DNA of 64,000 nt from Indolivaga macrotermitis (GTDB lineage Bacteria; Bacteroidota; Bacteroidia; Bacteroidales; Dysgonomonadaceae). The translations under genes were made by a program, and so were the position numbers. The notes below the pieces were generated by a model. That model was not told where the DNA came from, ran no database searches, and worked only from the letters and a program-made list of their open reading frames with translations. The stretch lies in contig NZ_FQUC01000003.1 of assembly GCF_900128985.1 (NCBI RefSeq), positions 124,001 to 188,000 of the forward strand, in the 5' to 3' direction. Each line of letters begins with the position of its first letter. Position 1 is the first letter of the stretch. Positions 16,487-26,273 of this stretch are shown in pieces.

Positions 16487-18502
16487 TTATTTTTTGTAAT
16501 TAAAATATTTTTCAACCCGCTGTGGGCTCAACATCTGCCAAAGTGAAGCCACTGTCCATCCCGGAGCGAAAATATCGTTATAGAAACCTTTTCCGTTTTT
16601 GCCATAATCCCAATTGGTATGCTGAACTACTTCGGGATAATATCCTACTTTTCCGATATCGAACATATGACCTTTTACAGGCATCAGTTGAAGCATAGAG
16701 GTTTTTATCACCGATGAGAAGTCAGCAAAACGGGGTTCGTTTCTTTCCTTGGCAAGCCAATCGAGAACCGTTGCAAATTCGAAGATAAACACATCGATAT
16801 GGTTGTTTTCGACAGATACATTTCCCCAGCCTCTCGATTTAAAACCTACATCACCCAGCATTTGCCCTTGTGCGAATGGTAAATCCCATACATAGTACCA
16901 CGACAGGCAAAAATATGCTGCTGTTTTAGCCATATCTATATAGTGCTCACGCTCTTTACCTTTTGTTACCATAGACAAATAATACATGGCTGTAGAAGCA
17001 TATAAGGAAGCTTCTTTATCCTCACAATTAGAGTCGAGGGTAGAAGAAAAATAGTCAGATTTAGAGATTAATTCTTTTTCAAGATATACGGCCGTCTGTT
17101 TGGCACTTTCCAGATACGATTTATTATTAAAATAAGTGTAAGCCATAGTCAAAGGGAGTGTTGCAGAAGGTGTGCTTCCTCCCGATTTATCCGAAACTTT
17201 CGAATTATCATCAAATTTACGAGGAAAACTGCCGTCACTTCCTTGTAATTTCAGAATATTATCCAAAACTGTTTTTATCTTAGATTCCCATTCGGGATGA
17301 CTTCTCCCTTTTTTCTTTTCATAATCCAGATAATTAAGGATGGCAAATACACCTTCCGACTGACGGCGGATACTGTAAATATCAGTTTCGGTATTGTGAG
17401 TATAATCTACAAATTCTCTGATAAATCCATTCGGAGTAAAACCATGTTTCAAATAACTGTCGAATATAGAATTTGCTTTTTGTACTAAACCGGCATTGTT
17501 GGTTTCCTCTCCGTATTCAAGAGCATTGAAGGCGTTCAATAATACACGTCCTACAAATCCGACTTCTACCGAACCTGTACTCTTGCAATCATCCGTACGC
17601 ATATGTACTCCTGAGAAATATTTCAAGTCGGACTTATCAACATAGCTTTCAGTGAAGAAGTTAGACAATATTTCTTTTGCTAAAGCAGTATCATAAGCAG
17701 TTGCTACCTGTTGAGGTTTGAACGTATCGTACGAGTAATTCCATATATCTGCAACAAATCCGGAATAGTCCTTTGCATTCCCTTTGCGTATTTCCCATAC
17801 CAGTTGACGGCTTTCTCCTTTTTCGAGTTTTTCAAAAGCCTGTATAGGAGGGTTTAGAGTAAGTTTTCGGATATAAGTTTTCGGAGCTTCGTGATAAGGA
17901 AATCCAAATACCAAAGCTGATTGTCCGTTTATATTACGGAAACCAGTAAATCCCAACGATGTTTTATCGGTAAGAATTGTTTCCCCGAAATTATGGGGTG
18001 TCAGGCTTTCGTTTTCAAATTTATCAACTCTCAAGACTGTGTAATAATCACCGGTTTTGTCATTGTAAATACCTGTAAGCGGCGCACTCAATCTGTCTTC
18101 TCTCACCTGCCAACTGTCCGAAGTATGAAAAGAAGGAGCTTCCTCCGGTGAGCGAAGATTGCGGTGGTACCAGAATCCGGGCATATAGAATTGGCAATCG
18201 TTGTGCTTTACTCCTGCTAAACTGTATATCTGTTCAAAGTTGTAGTACACTATATCTTTTGCTGTAAGAGTAACCGTTACTTTCGTAACATTACCGCTAG
18301 TCGACTGAGTTTGTCTTATTTCCAGAGGTAATTCCGTCTGTGACTTCAATATACCATTGTTTTCTTGCAAACTGTAAGTTACAGCCGGATTTCCGGGCGA
18401 TTTTATACTTATATTATTCTCTAATCCCAAGGGTGTTTCAGCAGCAGATATACCTGAATATCCCAGTACGCTGCACATCAATAAAAAAAGATACTTCTTC
18501 AT
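16487..18502 (-). CDS. Secreted six-hairpin-like protein of unassigned specificity
   Basis: 671 aa from the ATG at 18502, which starts a signal peptide (MKKYLFLLMCSVLGYSGISA); a longer frame to 18559 adds 19 implausible residues. The N-terminal 270 residues look like a beta-sandwich. The C-terminal 400 are helical with the repeated pattern of an (alpha/alpha)6 toroid (GFVGRVLLNAFNALEYGEET; QSEGVFAILNYLDYEKKKGR; ATLPLTMAYTYF; SLYASTAMYYLSM). This is the architecture of polysaccharide lyases and several GH families. I cannot assign a family. Its place in the PUL operon makes a glycan-degrading role likely. Confidence 0.75.
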   Translation of the reverse strand: MKKYLFLLMCSVLGYSGISAAETPLGLENNISIKSPGNPAVTYSLQENNGILKSQTELPLEIRQTQSTSGNVTKVTVTLTAKDIVYYNFEQIYSLAGVKHNDCQFYMPGFWYHRNLRSPEEAPSFHTSDSWQVREDRLSAPLTGIYNDKTGDYYTVLRVDKFENESLTPHNFGETILTDKTSLGFTGFRNINGQSALVFGFPYHEAPKTYIRKLTLNPPIQAFEKLEKGESRQLVWEIRKGNAKDYSGFVADIWNYSYDTFKPQQVATAYDTALAKEILSNFFTESYVDKSDLKYFSGVHMRTDDCKSTGSVEVGFVGRVLLNAFNALEYGEETNNAGLVQKANSIFDSYLKHGFTPNGFIREFVDYTHNTETDIYSIRRQSEGVFAILNYLDYEKKKGRSHPEWESKIKTVLDNILKLQGSDGSFPRKFDDNSKVSDKSGGSTPSATLPLTMAYTYFNNKSYLESAKQTAVYLEKELISKSDYFSSTLDSNCEDKEASLYASTAMYYLSMVTKGKEREHYIDMAKTAAYFCLSWYYVWDLPFAQGQMLGDVGFKSRGWGNVSVENNHIDVFIFEFATVLDWLAKERNEPRFADFSSVIKTSMLQLMPVKGHMFDIGKVGYYPEVVQHTNWDYGKNGKGFYNDIFAPGWTVASLWQMLSPQRVEKYFNYKK

Positions 18503-18533
18503 ATTTTTTGTTTTTAATAATTGCTGATAATTG

Positions 18534-18625
18534 TAAGGGTAGGGCTTTGTTCTAGCCATTATCAGGCGAAGCAGAGCCTCGTCTCTACCGATATTTATCG
18601 GGTCGACACACAGGTCAACCCCTAC
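18534..18625. repeat. Intergenic REP-like elements, copy 2
   Basis: Two abutting elements. The first (18534-18588) shares GAAGCAGAGCCTCG and GTAGGG-type ends with the element at 15376-15421. The second (18598-18625) contains GGTCGACACACAGGTCAACC, a partial palindrome. They lie between the sialidase-fold gene and the six-hairpin gene. Confidence 0.65.
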
Positions 18626-18653
18626 TTATAACTAATGTATAATTTAAAAGAAC

Positions 18654-20345
18654 TCACTTTAAATTCACTTTCAACCAAGAACCGGTTTCAGATATATCGC
18701 TGTTTGCAACAGCTTCGGTATATCCCGAATCTTTACCGTTGTAGGCTGAAAGCTCAATATTCAATCGAATATCTTTGTTGTGTAATTGTGTAAAGTTTTG
18801 TTTTGGGAAATTAAGAACAAGATCATAACCGTCTTCTGTAATCACAGAAGTTACTTCTACTACATCACCTGAAATAGTTTCCCAACTCTCTTTATTATAT
18901 TTCCAAAGTTTAAACACTCCTTTATAATCACTCCATAGCCTGTAAACATTCCCATTGAGTTTTTCAGATAATGAATTACCGGCATCTATATAAATATAAA
19001 CTCCATCTGATTTTCTGTTGGAAGCATCTTCATGATAAAGCTGTCTGTCTTTAACTTTACATTTTATGGTTAATGACTCTTGGTTATCGCTTATATCAGC
19101 TCTCAAATTGGTTTCTCCTTTCGAACCGATAAATATTGGATAACTATTTGCATCTTTACTCGTGCTTATAATTTCGGGAATAATATACCCTTTGATTATA
19201 TATGGAGCCGGATGTTCTGAAGCAAAATTGGTAGATGATACCGCAACAACAGTATGATTGTTCCAGAGTGCGAGGGAGTTCCACTTCGCTTCTTTCCCCA
19301 ATGGCACATCAAAAGGCTGCGTACGTTTTCCGAAATTGCGGGCTGTTTTATCTCCAATCGCAACTTCCATTGTCGACAGTTCCCAATCCGGATCTCGATT
19401 CTCGTTGGTCTGATAAGAAATCACAGTTTCACCTGTCGGCAGCTTCAACAAATAAGGGGCACCCAGATAAGCCGAGTCGGCAATTCTTTCGGTGAGGGCG
19501 TATTCCCTTTGTGGTGAATCTCCTAAAACGGGAGCAGACCAGTTATCCGAAATCTTCGTTCTGACTGTATAAGGCTTGAAGCGGTCTATATTATTATCTT
19601 CAATCACAGCCACTATCTCATCATTAATAAGCCGTGACACAGGCATACCGTCACGCCTGTCTTTACGGAACGATACTGTCTTAGGAATTCTCGTCCATGT
19701 AATCCCGTTATCGGAAGAATTGAGCATGGATATTTCTTGTTCGTCGGATTTCTGATACGGGTTTTCATTGGCAAAATAGACCTGTAATTCTCCATCGGGA
19801 AGTTGAAGAAAAGAAGGCTCCCAACATCCATCGTGAAAACGGGGCGCGGCATCATATAGTATCTGCGGTTCCGTCCACGTTTCGCCATTATCCGTACTTC
19901 TGCGTATTGCTATCGAATAAGGTGCTACTTCCGCTTCGGCAGGGCGATAGTTACATCCGATTATAATATCTCCATTTTTCAACTGTATAATTTCGGAATT
20001 TGCAATATTTACCATCACCGATTTTCCATTTTTATCGGTATACTCAAAACGGGAAAATGCTGTCACCGGATCGCTCCATGAAATACCTTCATCATAACTT
20101 CGCTTATATTTGAAGTTACCTTCCCGGTCTTCATATACAACAATAACAGAAGAATCCTGCAACCTCAACAAACGGGGATAACCTCCTTTATCGGCAATCC
20201 TTTGGATAGAACTGAAGTCCCAAGCAATCCTTATACCATCGATAGATTCTCCCCGTGACAATTGAATACTACTTTCTTTATCACTAACTTCACAAGATAG
20301 AGAGACAAAGAGTACTATGATGAAAGTATTTATAAGCTTTATCAT
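18654..20345 (-). CDS. Sialidase-fold (BNR-repeat) glycoside hydrolase with C-terminal CBM9-like domain; possible GH93
   Basis: 563 aa with a lipoprotein signal (IVLFVSLSC). Residues about 25-380 form a six-bladed propeller with Asp-box repeats (SYDEGISWSDP, STDNGETWTEP, SSDNGITWTR). WEPSFLQLPDGELQVYFANE resembles the catalytic stretch of GH93 exo-arabinanases, which share this fold. Residues about 395-563 look like a CBM9/DOMON-like sugar-binding sandwich (SDGVYIYIDAGNS, DGYDLVLNFPKQNF). In an operon with two GH43 genes an exo-arabinanase fits better than a sialidase; this is inference. Confidence 0.75.
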   Translation of the reverse strand: MIKLINTFIIVLFVSLSCEVSDKESSIQLSRGESIDGIRIAWDFSSIQRIADKGGYPRLLRLQDSSVIVVYEDREGNFKYKRSYDEGISWSDPVTAFSRFEYTDKNGKSVMVNIANSEIIQLKNGDIIIGCNYRPAEAEVAPYSIAIRRSTDNGETWTEPQILYDAAPRFHDGCWEPSFLQLPDGELQVYFANENPYQKSDEQEISMLNSSDNGITWTRIPKTVSFRKDRRDGMPVSRLINDEIVAVIEDNNIDRFKPYTVRTKISDNWSAPVLGDSPQREYALTERIADSAYLGAPYLLKLPTGETVISYQTNENRDPDWELSTMEVAIGDKTARNFGKRTQPFDVPLGKEAKWNSLALWNNHTVVAVSSTNFASEHPAPYIIKGYIIPEIISTSKDANSYPIFIGSKGETNLRADISDNQESLTIKCKVKDRQLYHEDASNRKSDGVYIYIDAGNSLSEKLNGNVYRLWSDYKGVFKLWKYNKESWETISGDVVEVTSVITEDGYDLVLNFPKQNFTQLHNKDIRLNIELSAYNGKDSGYTEAVANSDISETGSWLKVNLK

Positions 20346-20357
20346 TATTCCGAATCT

Positions 20358-21311
20358 TTAGTATGCTATTACCGGTTTTATTATCTCACCTGTGATCGAC
20401 ATTACAGGAACTGCATCGTCCGAGAAACGTACATCTGCTATATACATCAGTCGAGGATGAATATTATTAGGATTATTATGTGCATGGAAAACGATCCGCA
20501 GCTTGCCATTCTTATCTGTGAACATAGCACTATGGCCTGTACCGACAAGGCTGTCGGGTTTCTGTACGATCGGGTTTTTATCGTACTTAGTCCAAGGTCC
20601 CATCGGCGAATCTGCCGTAGCATATCCTATCCCGTAGAAAGGGCTTTCGTAACTATTACCCGAATAAGTCATGTAATATTTTTCCTTGTGCTTCAACACA
20701 TAAGGTCCTTCATTCACGCGGGGCCATACTTCTTCCCAAGGTTGAGATACATTGATACATTTGGTCATTGTAGATTGTCTGATTGTTTTCAGATCATCTT
20801 CAAGTTCTGCCACCCATATATTCAGCCCGTCGTTGAACCTGTCGAAATACAGATATGGTTTACCGTCACTATCAATAAATAGAGAATTGTCAATACACTT
20901 TTCGTCTGCTAACTGCGGTTCTTTTACATCCTGCGCAAAAGGACCTAAAGGAGAATCCGATGTAGCTACACAAATGTGTTCGTCGGCAGAATAATACATA
21001 AAGAATTTATTCTTTTCTTTTATATAGTATACTTCGGGAGCCCAGTACCAACGGTCAGCCCAAGAGTCCTGTTTCCGTAATGCCAGATTGGAAGCTTTTT
21101 TCCAACTGAGCAGATCGTCTGATGTGTAAACTTCTATCCCGTCATCGGCATTAGTCCCGTATGCATAATATACATTATCGTAAAGCATAATAAAAGGGTC
21201 GCCCAATGTAACAGGATATTTAGGGAGTACTATTTCGTTCTTTTCGTTGTTCTTACAGGATATCAGGCTAGCAAGAACTACAAGTATCATTAAGAGATTG
21301 TAAGATTTCAT
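20358..21311 (-). CDS. GH43 family glycoside hydrolase, lipoprotein
   Basis: 317 aa, single-domain GH43 propeller behind a lipoprotein signal (VVLASLISC). Active-site residues: Asp38 (TLGDPFIM), Asp141 (CIDNSLFID) and Glu201 (VNEGPYVL). The blade motif WYWAPEVYYIKEKNKFFMYYS is typical. It diverges clearly from the other GH43 in this operon, so the two probably cleave different linkages. It is the first enzyme gene after susD. Confidence 0.92.
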   Translation of the reverse strand: MKSYNLLMILVVLASLISCKNNEKNEIVLPKYPVTLGDPFIMLYDNVYYAYGTNADDGIEVYTSDDLLSWKKASNLALRKQDSWADRWYWAPEVYYIKEKNKFFMYYSADEHICVATSDSPLGPFAQDVKEPQLADEKCIDNSLFIDSDGKPYLYFDRFNDGLNIWVAELEDDLKTIRQSTMTKCINVSQPWEEVWPRVNEGPYVLKHKEKYYMTYSGNSYESPFYGIGYATADSPMGPWTKYDKNPIVQKPDSLVGTGHSAMFTDKNGKLRIVFHAHNNPNNIHPRLMYIADVRFSDDAVPVMSITGEIIKPVIAY

Positions 21312-21329
21312 TTTTTAGCTTTTAAAAGA

Positions 21330-21368
21330 ATCCCCTTCACCCCTTATCAAAAAGAAGGTGAAAGGGAT
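21330..21368 (-). other. Hairpin between susD and the first enzyme gene
   Basis: The arms 21330-21341 and 21357-21368 pair over 12 positions with one mismatch around a 15-base loop. No T-run follows on the minus strand. The position between susD and the enzyme genes suggests transcript processing or 3'-end stabilisation of the susCD message. Confidence 0.4.
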
Positions 21369-21377
21369 TTCATGATC

Positions 21378-22937
21378 TTAATAATTTGGATTCTGTTCTA
21401 TGTTTGGATTATTGTTTACTTCGTCTGATGCAATAGGAAGAACATTGTGTTTACCGATTACAAAATTATCAAAGTCCACATCACGTGATTTCAGCTCATC
21501 TATACCCACTTGGTTATCCACCAATCCCCAGCGTTTGATGTCAGCCCAACGTACACCTTCCGAAGCCAGTTCCGTTACTCTTTCCATCTGTAAGCGTTTC
21601 AGGAATGCTTCTTTACTGCTTGTTGCAGAGGCATGGTTCTTGCTCAATGGAGGCATATTTACGCGGGCTCTTACCCTGTCTACTAAAGCTACTGCTTCGG
21701 AGATGTTTCCTCCTGTTTCTGCTATACATTCGGCATACATAAGCAGTACATCAGCATAACGTATCAGACGGACATTGATAGGATTGTAATAGTCATCAAA
21801 GGTTCTGTAATAAGAAGTACAGTATTTACGGAAAAACACACGTCCTTTCCAGTTATCTCTCGACCAAGTATCGTTATTACTAGTTTCACCGTAAATCTTA
21901 TCGTTATCCGCAAAATCCTTTTCCATTCCTTCATAGAATGCAGTATATTTCAAGCGAATATCATATTCACCATCCAGATTCTTTTCTTTCTTCAACTCTG
22001 TCACCAGCCAAGGTCTGAGTTCTCCGTCATTCCAACCGATTCCCGGAGGGGCAAAGAATTGTCCGCGATTAAGCCCTAAGTTCGGATCCTGATCAAAATC
22101 GCCGTCACCACCAACATTTGCATCCGAATATTGAATTTCAAATACCGACTCCACATTATTTTCATTATAATGATTAAAATTGTCGAAATAATCGGGAACC
22201 AAATTATAATATTTCTTTCCGTCGCCTTCTACCAACCAGTTCAAATCGGCTTTCGCTTCATCCCATCGGTGCAACTGCATATAACATTTAGCTCTCTGTG
22301 CCAATGCAGCACCCTTTGTTGCACGGCCTTTGTCTGTACCGCTCCACGATTCGGGTAACAATTTTTGTGCTTCGGTCAAATCGGCAATCGCTTGTTCATA
22401 AACTTCTGTTCCGGTATGTCCTTCGGGACGAATATCGGGTGTAGACGGTTCGAATACAATCCCTAAGCTCTTATTGCTGCTACCCCATAGTAAAGCAAGA
22501 TTATAGTAATAGAGCCCGCGCAGGAAGTGAGCCTGACCTAATATCCGGTTCTTATTATTCTCATCGCTGAATTCAATCTCCGGTACATAAGTCAATACCT
22601 GATTCGCCCTAAAGATCGCTTCATAACAATCACGGTAAGTCCACGCATTACCATCCCAGAAATTGTAATTATTATATTTGAACTGAGTCCATTCCTTAAG
22701 TTCTGCCCACGGACTCTGGCTAAAGCCTTCGTCAGAGGTGAGATCTAAACGGAACCACAACCAACGGCTGTATGTACCCGGTTTGTAGAACATATTGTAA
22801 ACGGCATTTACTCCGTATTGTGCATCAGCTTCGCTTTTCCAGAAGGTAGGTACAGTACTCGTATTCGGATTTTCTACATCTACATCGCAACTGCTCACCA
22901 TGAGTGCTGCCAATAATATATATATGTATTTTTTCAT
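21378..22937 (-). CDS. SusD/RagB family outer-membrane glycan-binding lipoprotein
   Basis: 519 aa. The lipoprotein signal ends in LMVSSC; the mature protein has the SusD helical TPR-like scaffold (QAHFLRGLYYYNLALLWG, RATKGAALAQRAKCYMQLHRWDEAK) and the C-terminal family signature (VRLIRYADVLLMYAECIAETG, RMERV-type end, EGVRWADIKRWG). It forms the lid of the SusC transporter on the cell surface. It starts 20 bases after the susC gene. Confidence 0.96.
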   Translation of the reverse strand: MKKYIYILLAALMVSSCDVDVENPNTSTVPTFWKSEADAQYGVNAVYNMFYKPGTYSRWLWFRLDLTSDEGFSQSPWAELKEWTQFKYNNYNFWDGNAWTYRDCYEAIFRANQVLTYVPEIEFSDENNKNRILGQAHFLRGLYYYNLALLWGSSNKSLGIVFEPSTPDIRPEGHTGTEVYEQAIADLTEAQKLLPESWSGTDKGRATKGAALAQRAKCYMQLHRWDEAKADLNWLVEGDGKKYYNLVPDYFDNFNHYNENNVESVFEIQYSDANVGGDGDFDQDPNLGLNRGQFFAPPGIGWNDGELRPWLVTELKKEKNLDGEYDIRLKYTAFYEGMEKDFADNDKIYGETSNNDTWSRDNWKGRVFFRKYCTSYYRTFDDYYNPINVRLIRYADVLLMYAECIAETGGNISEAVALVDRVRARVNMPPLSKNHASATSSKEAFLKRLQMERVTELASEGVRWADIKRWGLVDNQVGIDELKSRDVDFDNFVIGKHNVLPIASDEVNNNPNIEQNPNY

Positions 22938-22957
22938 TGTTTCTTGAAGTTTAATAA

Positions 22958-25900
22958 TTAGAATGATATCTGAGCTCCAGCTGTAAATCCTCTTGGATTC
23001 GGGAATGCTCCTCCGTCATAACTCCTATCCCAGATACTGGTATTCAGGAATTCGGGATCGAGTCCTGTGTATGAAGTAAATGTTATCAAATTTTGAGCAT
23101 TAATATATACACGTATATTACTGAATATATCCCCAAGTACCGACTTAGGTAGATTATAACCTAAAGCCAACTGTTTTACTCTCAGATAATTTCCATTTTC
23201 GAGCCAGCGATCCTGATTACCGATAGCATTACGTGAATCGGCATATAACGGACGAGGGTCTTTCGCATTCGGATTCTCAGGTGTCCAAGGATCATAATCG
23301 GCACGGTAAGTAGAGTTATCGTCGAATCTGTCGTATGCGCTACGAGGACCGTTAAATACCTTGTGACCGAAAGCTCCTGTAAATTGCAACTGCAAATCGA
23401 AATTCTTATATTGGAATCCCCAGTTCATTCCTAACTCAAACTTCGGAATAGAAGAACCGCAATGTTGTCTGTCCGCATCTGTTATCTGACCATCGCCGTT
23501 TGTGTCTACAAAGCGAATGTCCCCGGGTTTAGCTTTAGGTTGAATAACTTTTCCTTCGCTGTTAACATGCGCATTTACTTCATCCATCGACTTGAATAGT
23601 CCATCAGTCTTTAGCAAATACCACTCACCGATAGGTTTTCCTTTAACCGATTTTGTATCCCATTGGTTAAACTCTTCCATATCATAGCCTAAACTCCTGA
23701 TTTTATTTTTCAAGAAAGAGGCGTTCACATTAATACTGTATGAAAAATCTTTACCGATGTGATCTCTCCATGTAGTTGAGATCTCAATTCCTGTATTGCG
23801 TAACGATGCTGCATTTACATAAGGGTCGCCTCCGTTGTTTCCCGTGATATAAAGAATTTTCATCGGGGTAAGTACGTCTTTTGTGTCTTTGAGAAAATAA
23901 TCGAACGACAAATCGAGTCTGTTATTCAAAATAGTAGCGTCGAAACCAAGATTCAATTGGCTCATTTTTTCCCACTTCAAATTAGCATTCGCCAGTTTTA
24001 CCTGTGTCATACCTGTTTGCACCTGATCTCCGAAAACAGCTTGCGGGAAAAGATTAATGAATGATACCCAATCCCATTCTCCGATATTAGAAGTTCCTAA
24101 CATACCGTAGTTAGCTCTGATTTTCAGATCATTGATCCAGTCTACATTAAAGAATTTCTCATTGCTGATCCTCCATCCCGCTGATACTGATGGAAAATAA
24201 CCTACTCTATCATTTGGGTTGAATTTGGAAGACTCGTCACGCCTCATAGTGAAACTGAACAGATATCTTTCATCGAAATTATAATTTACACGCCCGAAAA
24301 CCGAGTATAATTTCTCAAGATTTTTAAAACTTGAAGTTTTAGGATTTGTCAGTCCGGCATCCAGTTGGTAGAAGTAACTACTACCATTCATAAGTATATT
24401 ATTCTTCGTACCCCAAAGCTGTTCGTAGTTTGAAGTCTGATAACTCATACCTAAAACTGCAGAGATATCGTGTTTACCAAATGTCTTATTGAATTCTAAA
24501 GTATTATCGAATACTAAAGACTGTGACTGAGCCTGATTTTTATTCAATTGAGTAGGATCGATAGGCTGGTTATAGGTCCATGATCCTGCTTTGCGCAGAT
24601 AACTGTGCTTGTCACTACTGAAATCAAATCCGAAGTTGAAGCGGTATTTCAACATCTTGAAAGCTTCCAACTCAGTATAAGCATTTCCTCTCAAGCGTAG
24701 ATTGCTGTTCGTTGTTTCTTCAAAATCTTCGCGTGCAAAAGGGTTTACACCGAATGTAACATCCCTTGAACCATCGCCATAGCCATAACCACCTTTCGCT
24801 TCATTATTAGGGTCGTGTACGGAAATGGTAGGAAGCATACGAAATACATCGAGTACCGGATTTGTTTGCAGTTCATCAACCGAGAAGTGGCTGAAAGTTA
24901 TATTCTCACCCACTCTGAAAACAACATTATCGGTAAAATTACGGCTTGCCGATGTATTGGTACGCAAAGTAAAACGCTCACTCTTCGTTCCGATAGTAGC
25001 GCCCGAATTGTTCTGATAGTTACCCGAAATAAAATACCGGTTATCCTTCGCTCCACCCGAGAATGATATATTATGATCCTGTACCAAACCTGTCTTGAAT
25101 ACCTCTTTTTGCCAGTCGGTGTTTCCATCGAAGTGATTAGCCAGTCCTTTTACATCAGGATTTCCGTCACTGATTGCATTAGCAAATGCCATGTCATTTA
25201 GTTTGATCCATTGGTCACGTCCTGTCAGATTGTATTTAGGAAGCCATTGCCAGGTAAGGCGCGACGATACATCTATCTTCATCTTACCCTCTTTCCCTTG
25301 TTTTGTAGTAATGATAATCACACCGTTACCCGCACGTGATCCGTAGATCGCGGCAGCAGAAGCATCCTTTAATACCTGAATACTTTCGATATCGTTGAAG
25401 TTGAAATCACGGTTAGCGCCCGATACAACACCGTCTACTACATAAAGAGGTGTACTCGATCCGAACGTACCCGTACCACGTATTTCAACCTTTCCTTCAC
25501 TTCCCGGCGCACCTGCGGTACGTACCGTCAAACCCGGAAGTGTACCCAAAGCGTCACCAACAGTACCCATAACAGTCGTATTCTTCATCTGATCTGTATT
25601 GAATACAGCCACAGCGCCTGTAAGGTCTGCTTTCTTGATAGTCTGATAACCAATAACAACGACCTCTTCGAGCAGTCTATTGTTATCTTTTAAAGTAACA
25701 TTAATAGAAGATTGACCGGTGTATACCACTTCTTGCGGTAACATTCCGGTAAAAGAGAATACCAAAGTCTGATTTCTGGAAGCAAAAGTTGAATAATTAC
25801 CATCCAGATCTGTTACCGTTCCTTTGCTCGTTCCTTTAATGATGACACTTACGCCCGGCAAGGGTTCATTAGAAGTGTCCACGACACGTCCTTTCACCTC

Positions 25901-25966
25901 TACTTCTTGCCCATAAACCAACATGGAACAAAATACAAACAGTAGAAAAACGATTTTCTTTAACAT
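22958..25966 (-). CDS. SusC/RagA family TonB-linked outer-membrane transporter
   Basis: 1002 aa. Order: signal peptide (MLKKIVFLLFVFCSMLVYGQ), carboxypeptidase-D regulatory-like domain (VEVKGRVVDTSNEPLPGVSV), TonB-box region (EEVVVIGYQT), plug domain (GRVNY-type repeats follow; ADLTGAVAVFNTDQMKNTT ... SAAAIYGSRAGNGVIIITTK is the SusC signature), then a 22-strand barrel ending in Phe. It imports oligosaccharides captured by the partner SusD, driven by TonB. First gene of the PUL operon. Confidence 0.97.
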   Translation of the reverse strand: MLKKIVFLLFVFCSMLVYGQEVEVKGRVVDTSNEPLPGVSVIIKGTSKGTVTDLDGNYSTFASRNQTLVFSFTGMLPQEVVYTGQSSINVTLKDNNRLLEEVVVIGYQTIKKADLTGAVAVFNTDQMKNTTVMGTVGDALGTLPGLTVRTAGAPGSEGKVEIRGTGTFGSSTPLYVVDGVVSGANRDFNFNDIESIQVLKDASAAAIYGSRAGNGVIIITTKQGKEGKMKIDVSSRLTWQWLPKYNLTGRDQWIKLNDMAFANAISDGNPDVKGLANHFDGNTDWQKEVFKTGLVQDHNISFSGGAKDNRYFISGNYQNNSGATIGTKSERFTLRTNTSASRNFTDNVVFRVGENITFSHFSVDELQTNPVLDVFRMLPTISVHDPNNEAKGGYGYGDGSRDVTFGVNPFAREDFEETTNSNLRLRGNAYTELEAFKMLKYRFNFGFDFSSDKHSYLRKAGSWTYNQPIDPTQLNKNQAQSQSLVFDNTLEFNKTFGKHDISAVLGMSYQTSNYEQLWGTKNNILMNGSSYFYQLDAGLTNPKTSSFKNLEKLYSVFGRVNYNFDERYLFSFTMRRDESSKFNPNDRVGYFPSVSAGWRISNEKFFNVDWINDLKIRANYGMLGTSNIGEWDWVSFINLFPQAVFGDQVQTGMTQVKLANANLKWEKMSQLNLGFDATILNNRLDLSFDYFLKDTKDVLTPMKILYITGNNGGDPYVNAASLRNTGIEISTTWRDHIGKDFSYSINVNASFLKNKIRSLGYDMEEFNQWDTKSVKGKPIGEWYLLKTDGLFKSMDEVNAHVNSEGKVIQPKAKPGDIRFVDTNGDGQITDADRQHCGSSIPKFELGMNWGFQYKNFDLQLQFTGAFGHKVFNGPRSAYDRFDDNSTYRADYDPWTPENPNAKDPRPLYADSRNAIGNQDRWLENGNYLRVKQLALGYNLPKSVLGDIFSNIRVYINAQNLITFTSYTGLDPEFLNTSIWDRSYDGGAFPNPRGFTAGAQISF

Positions 25967-26036
25967 GTTTTTGATTTTTGGTTTTAAAAATTAGGTTAAC
26001 TCATTCTTTAATCCAGCCTTTAACTAAAGTTGTACA

Positions 26037-26044
26037 TATCTTTG
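26037..26044 (+). promoter_or_regulatory. Possible -7 element for the hybrid sensor gene
   Basis: TATCTTTG matches TAnnTTTG, but it would give a leader of about 220 bases and no clear -33 element was seen. Confidence 0.35.
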
Positions 26045-26086
26045 TACTTTCTATGTGCGATGTTGGGCTTCTGAAAAAAGTCTGCT

Positions 26087-26094
26087 CAAAAATA
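26087..26094 (-). promoter_or_regulatory. Possible -7 element for the susC operon
   Basis: Read on the minus strand this is TATTTTTG, 121 bases before the susC start. The -33 position is not consensus, as expected for an operon that needs activation by the sensor-regulator encoded divergently. Confidence 0.4.
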
Positions 26095-26273
26095 GCGGCG
26101 AAGCGATATATATTTGGTACATATTTTAATTAAAAGATGGTAAAATCCGGTCAGTAGTACAATTTGACCGAAAAGTAACAGGAGTTGATTATTTTTTACC
26201 ATAAATTGTTTTCAAGAATGGTATTTATTACCTGTTTTATAACTTAACTTTAATTGTGAAAACTTCTAAGTCC

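Noticed and set aside
18654-20345. Straight call of an exo-alpha-sialidase
   Set aside because: Asp-boxes alone do not define a sialidase; no sialic acid genes are present and the operon points to arabinose glycans.
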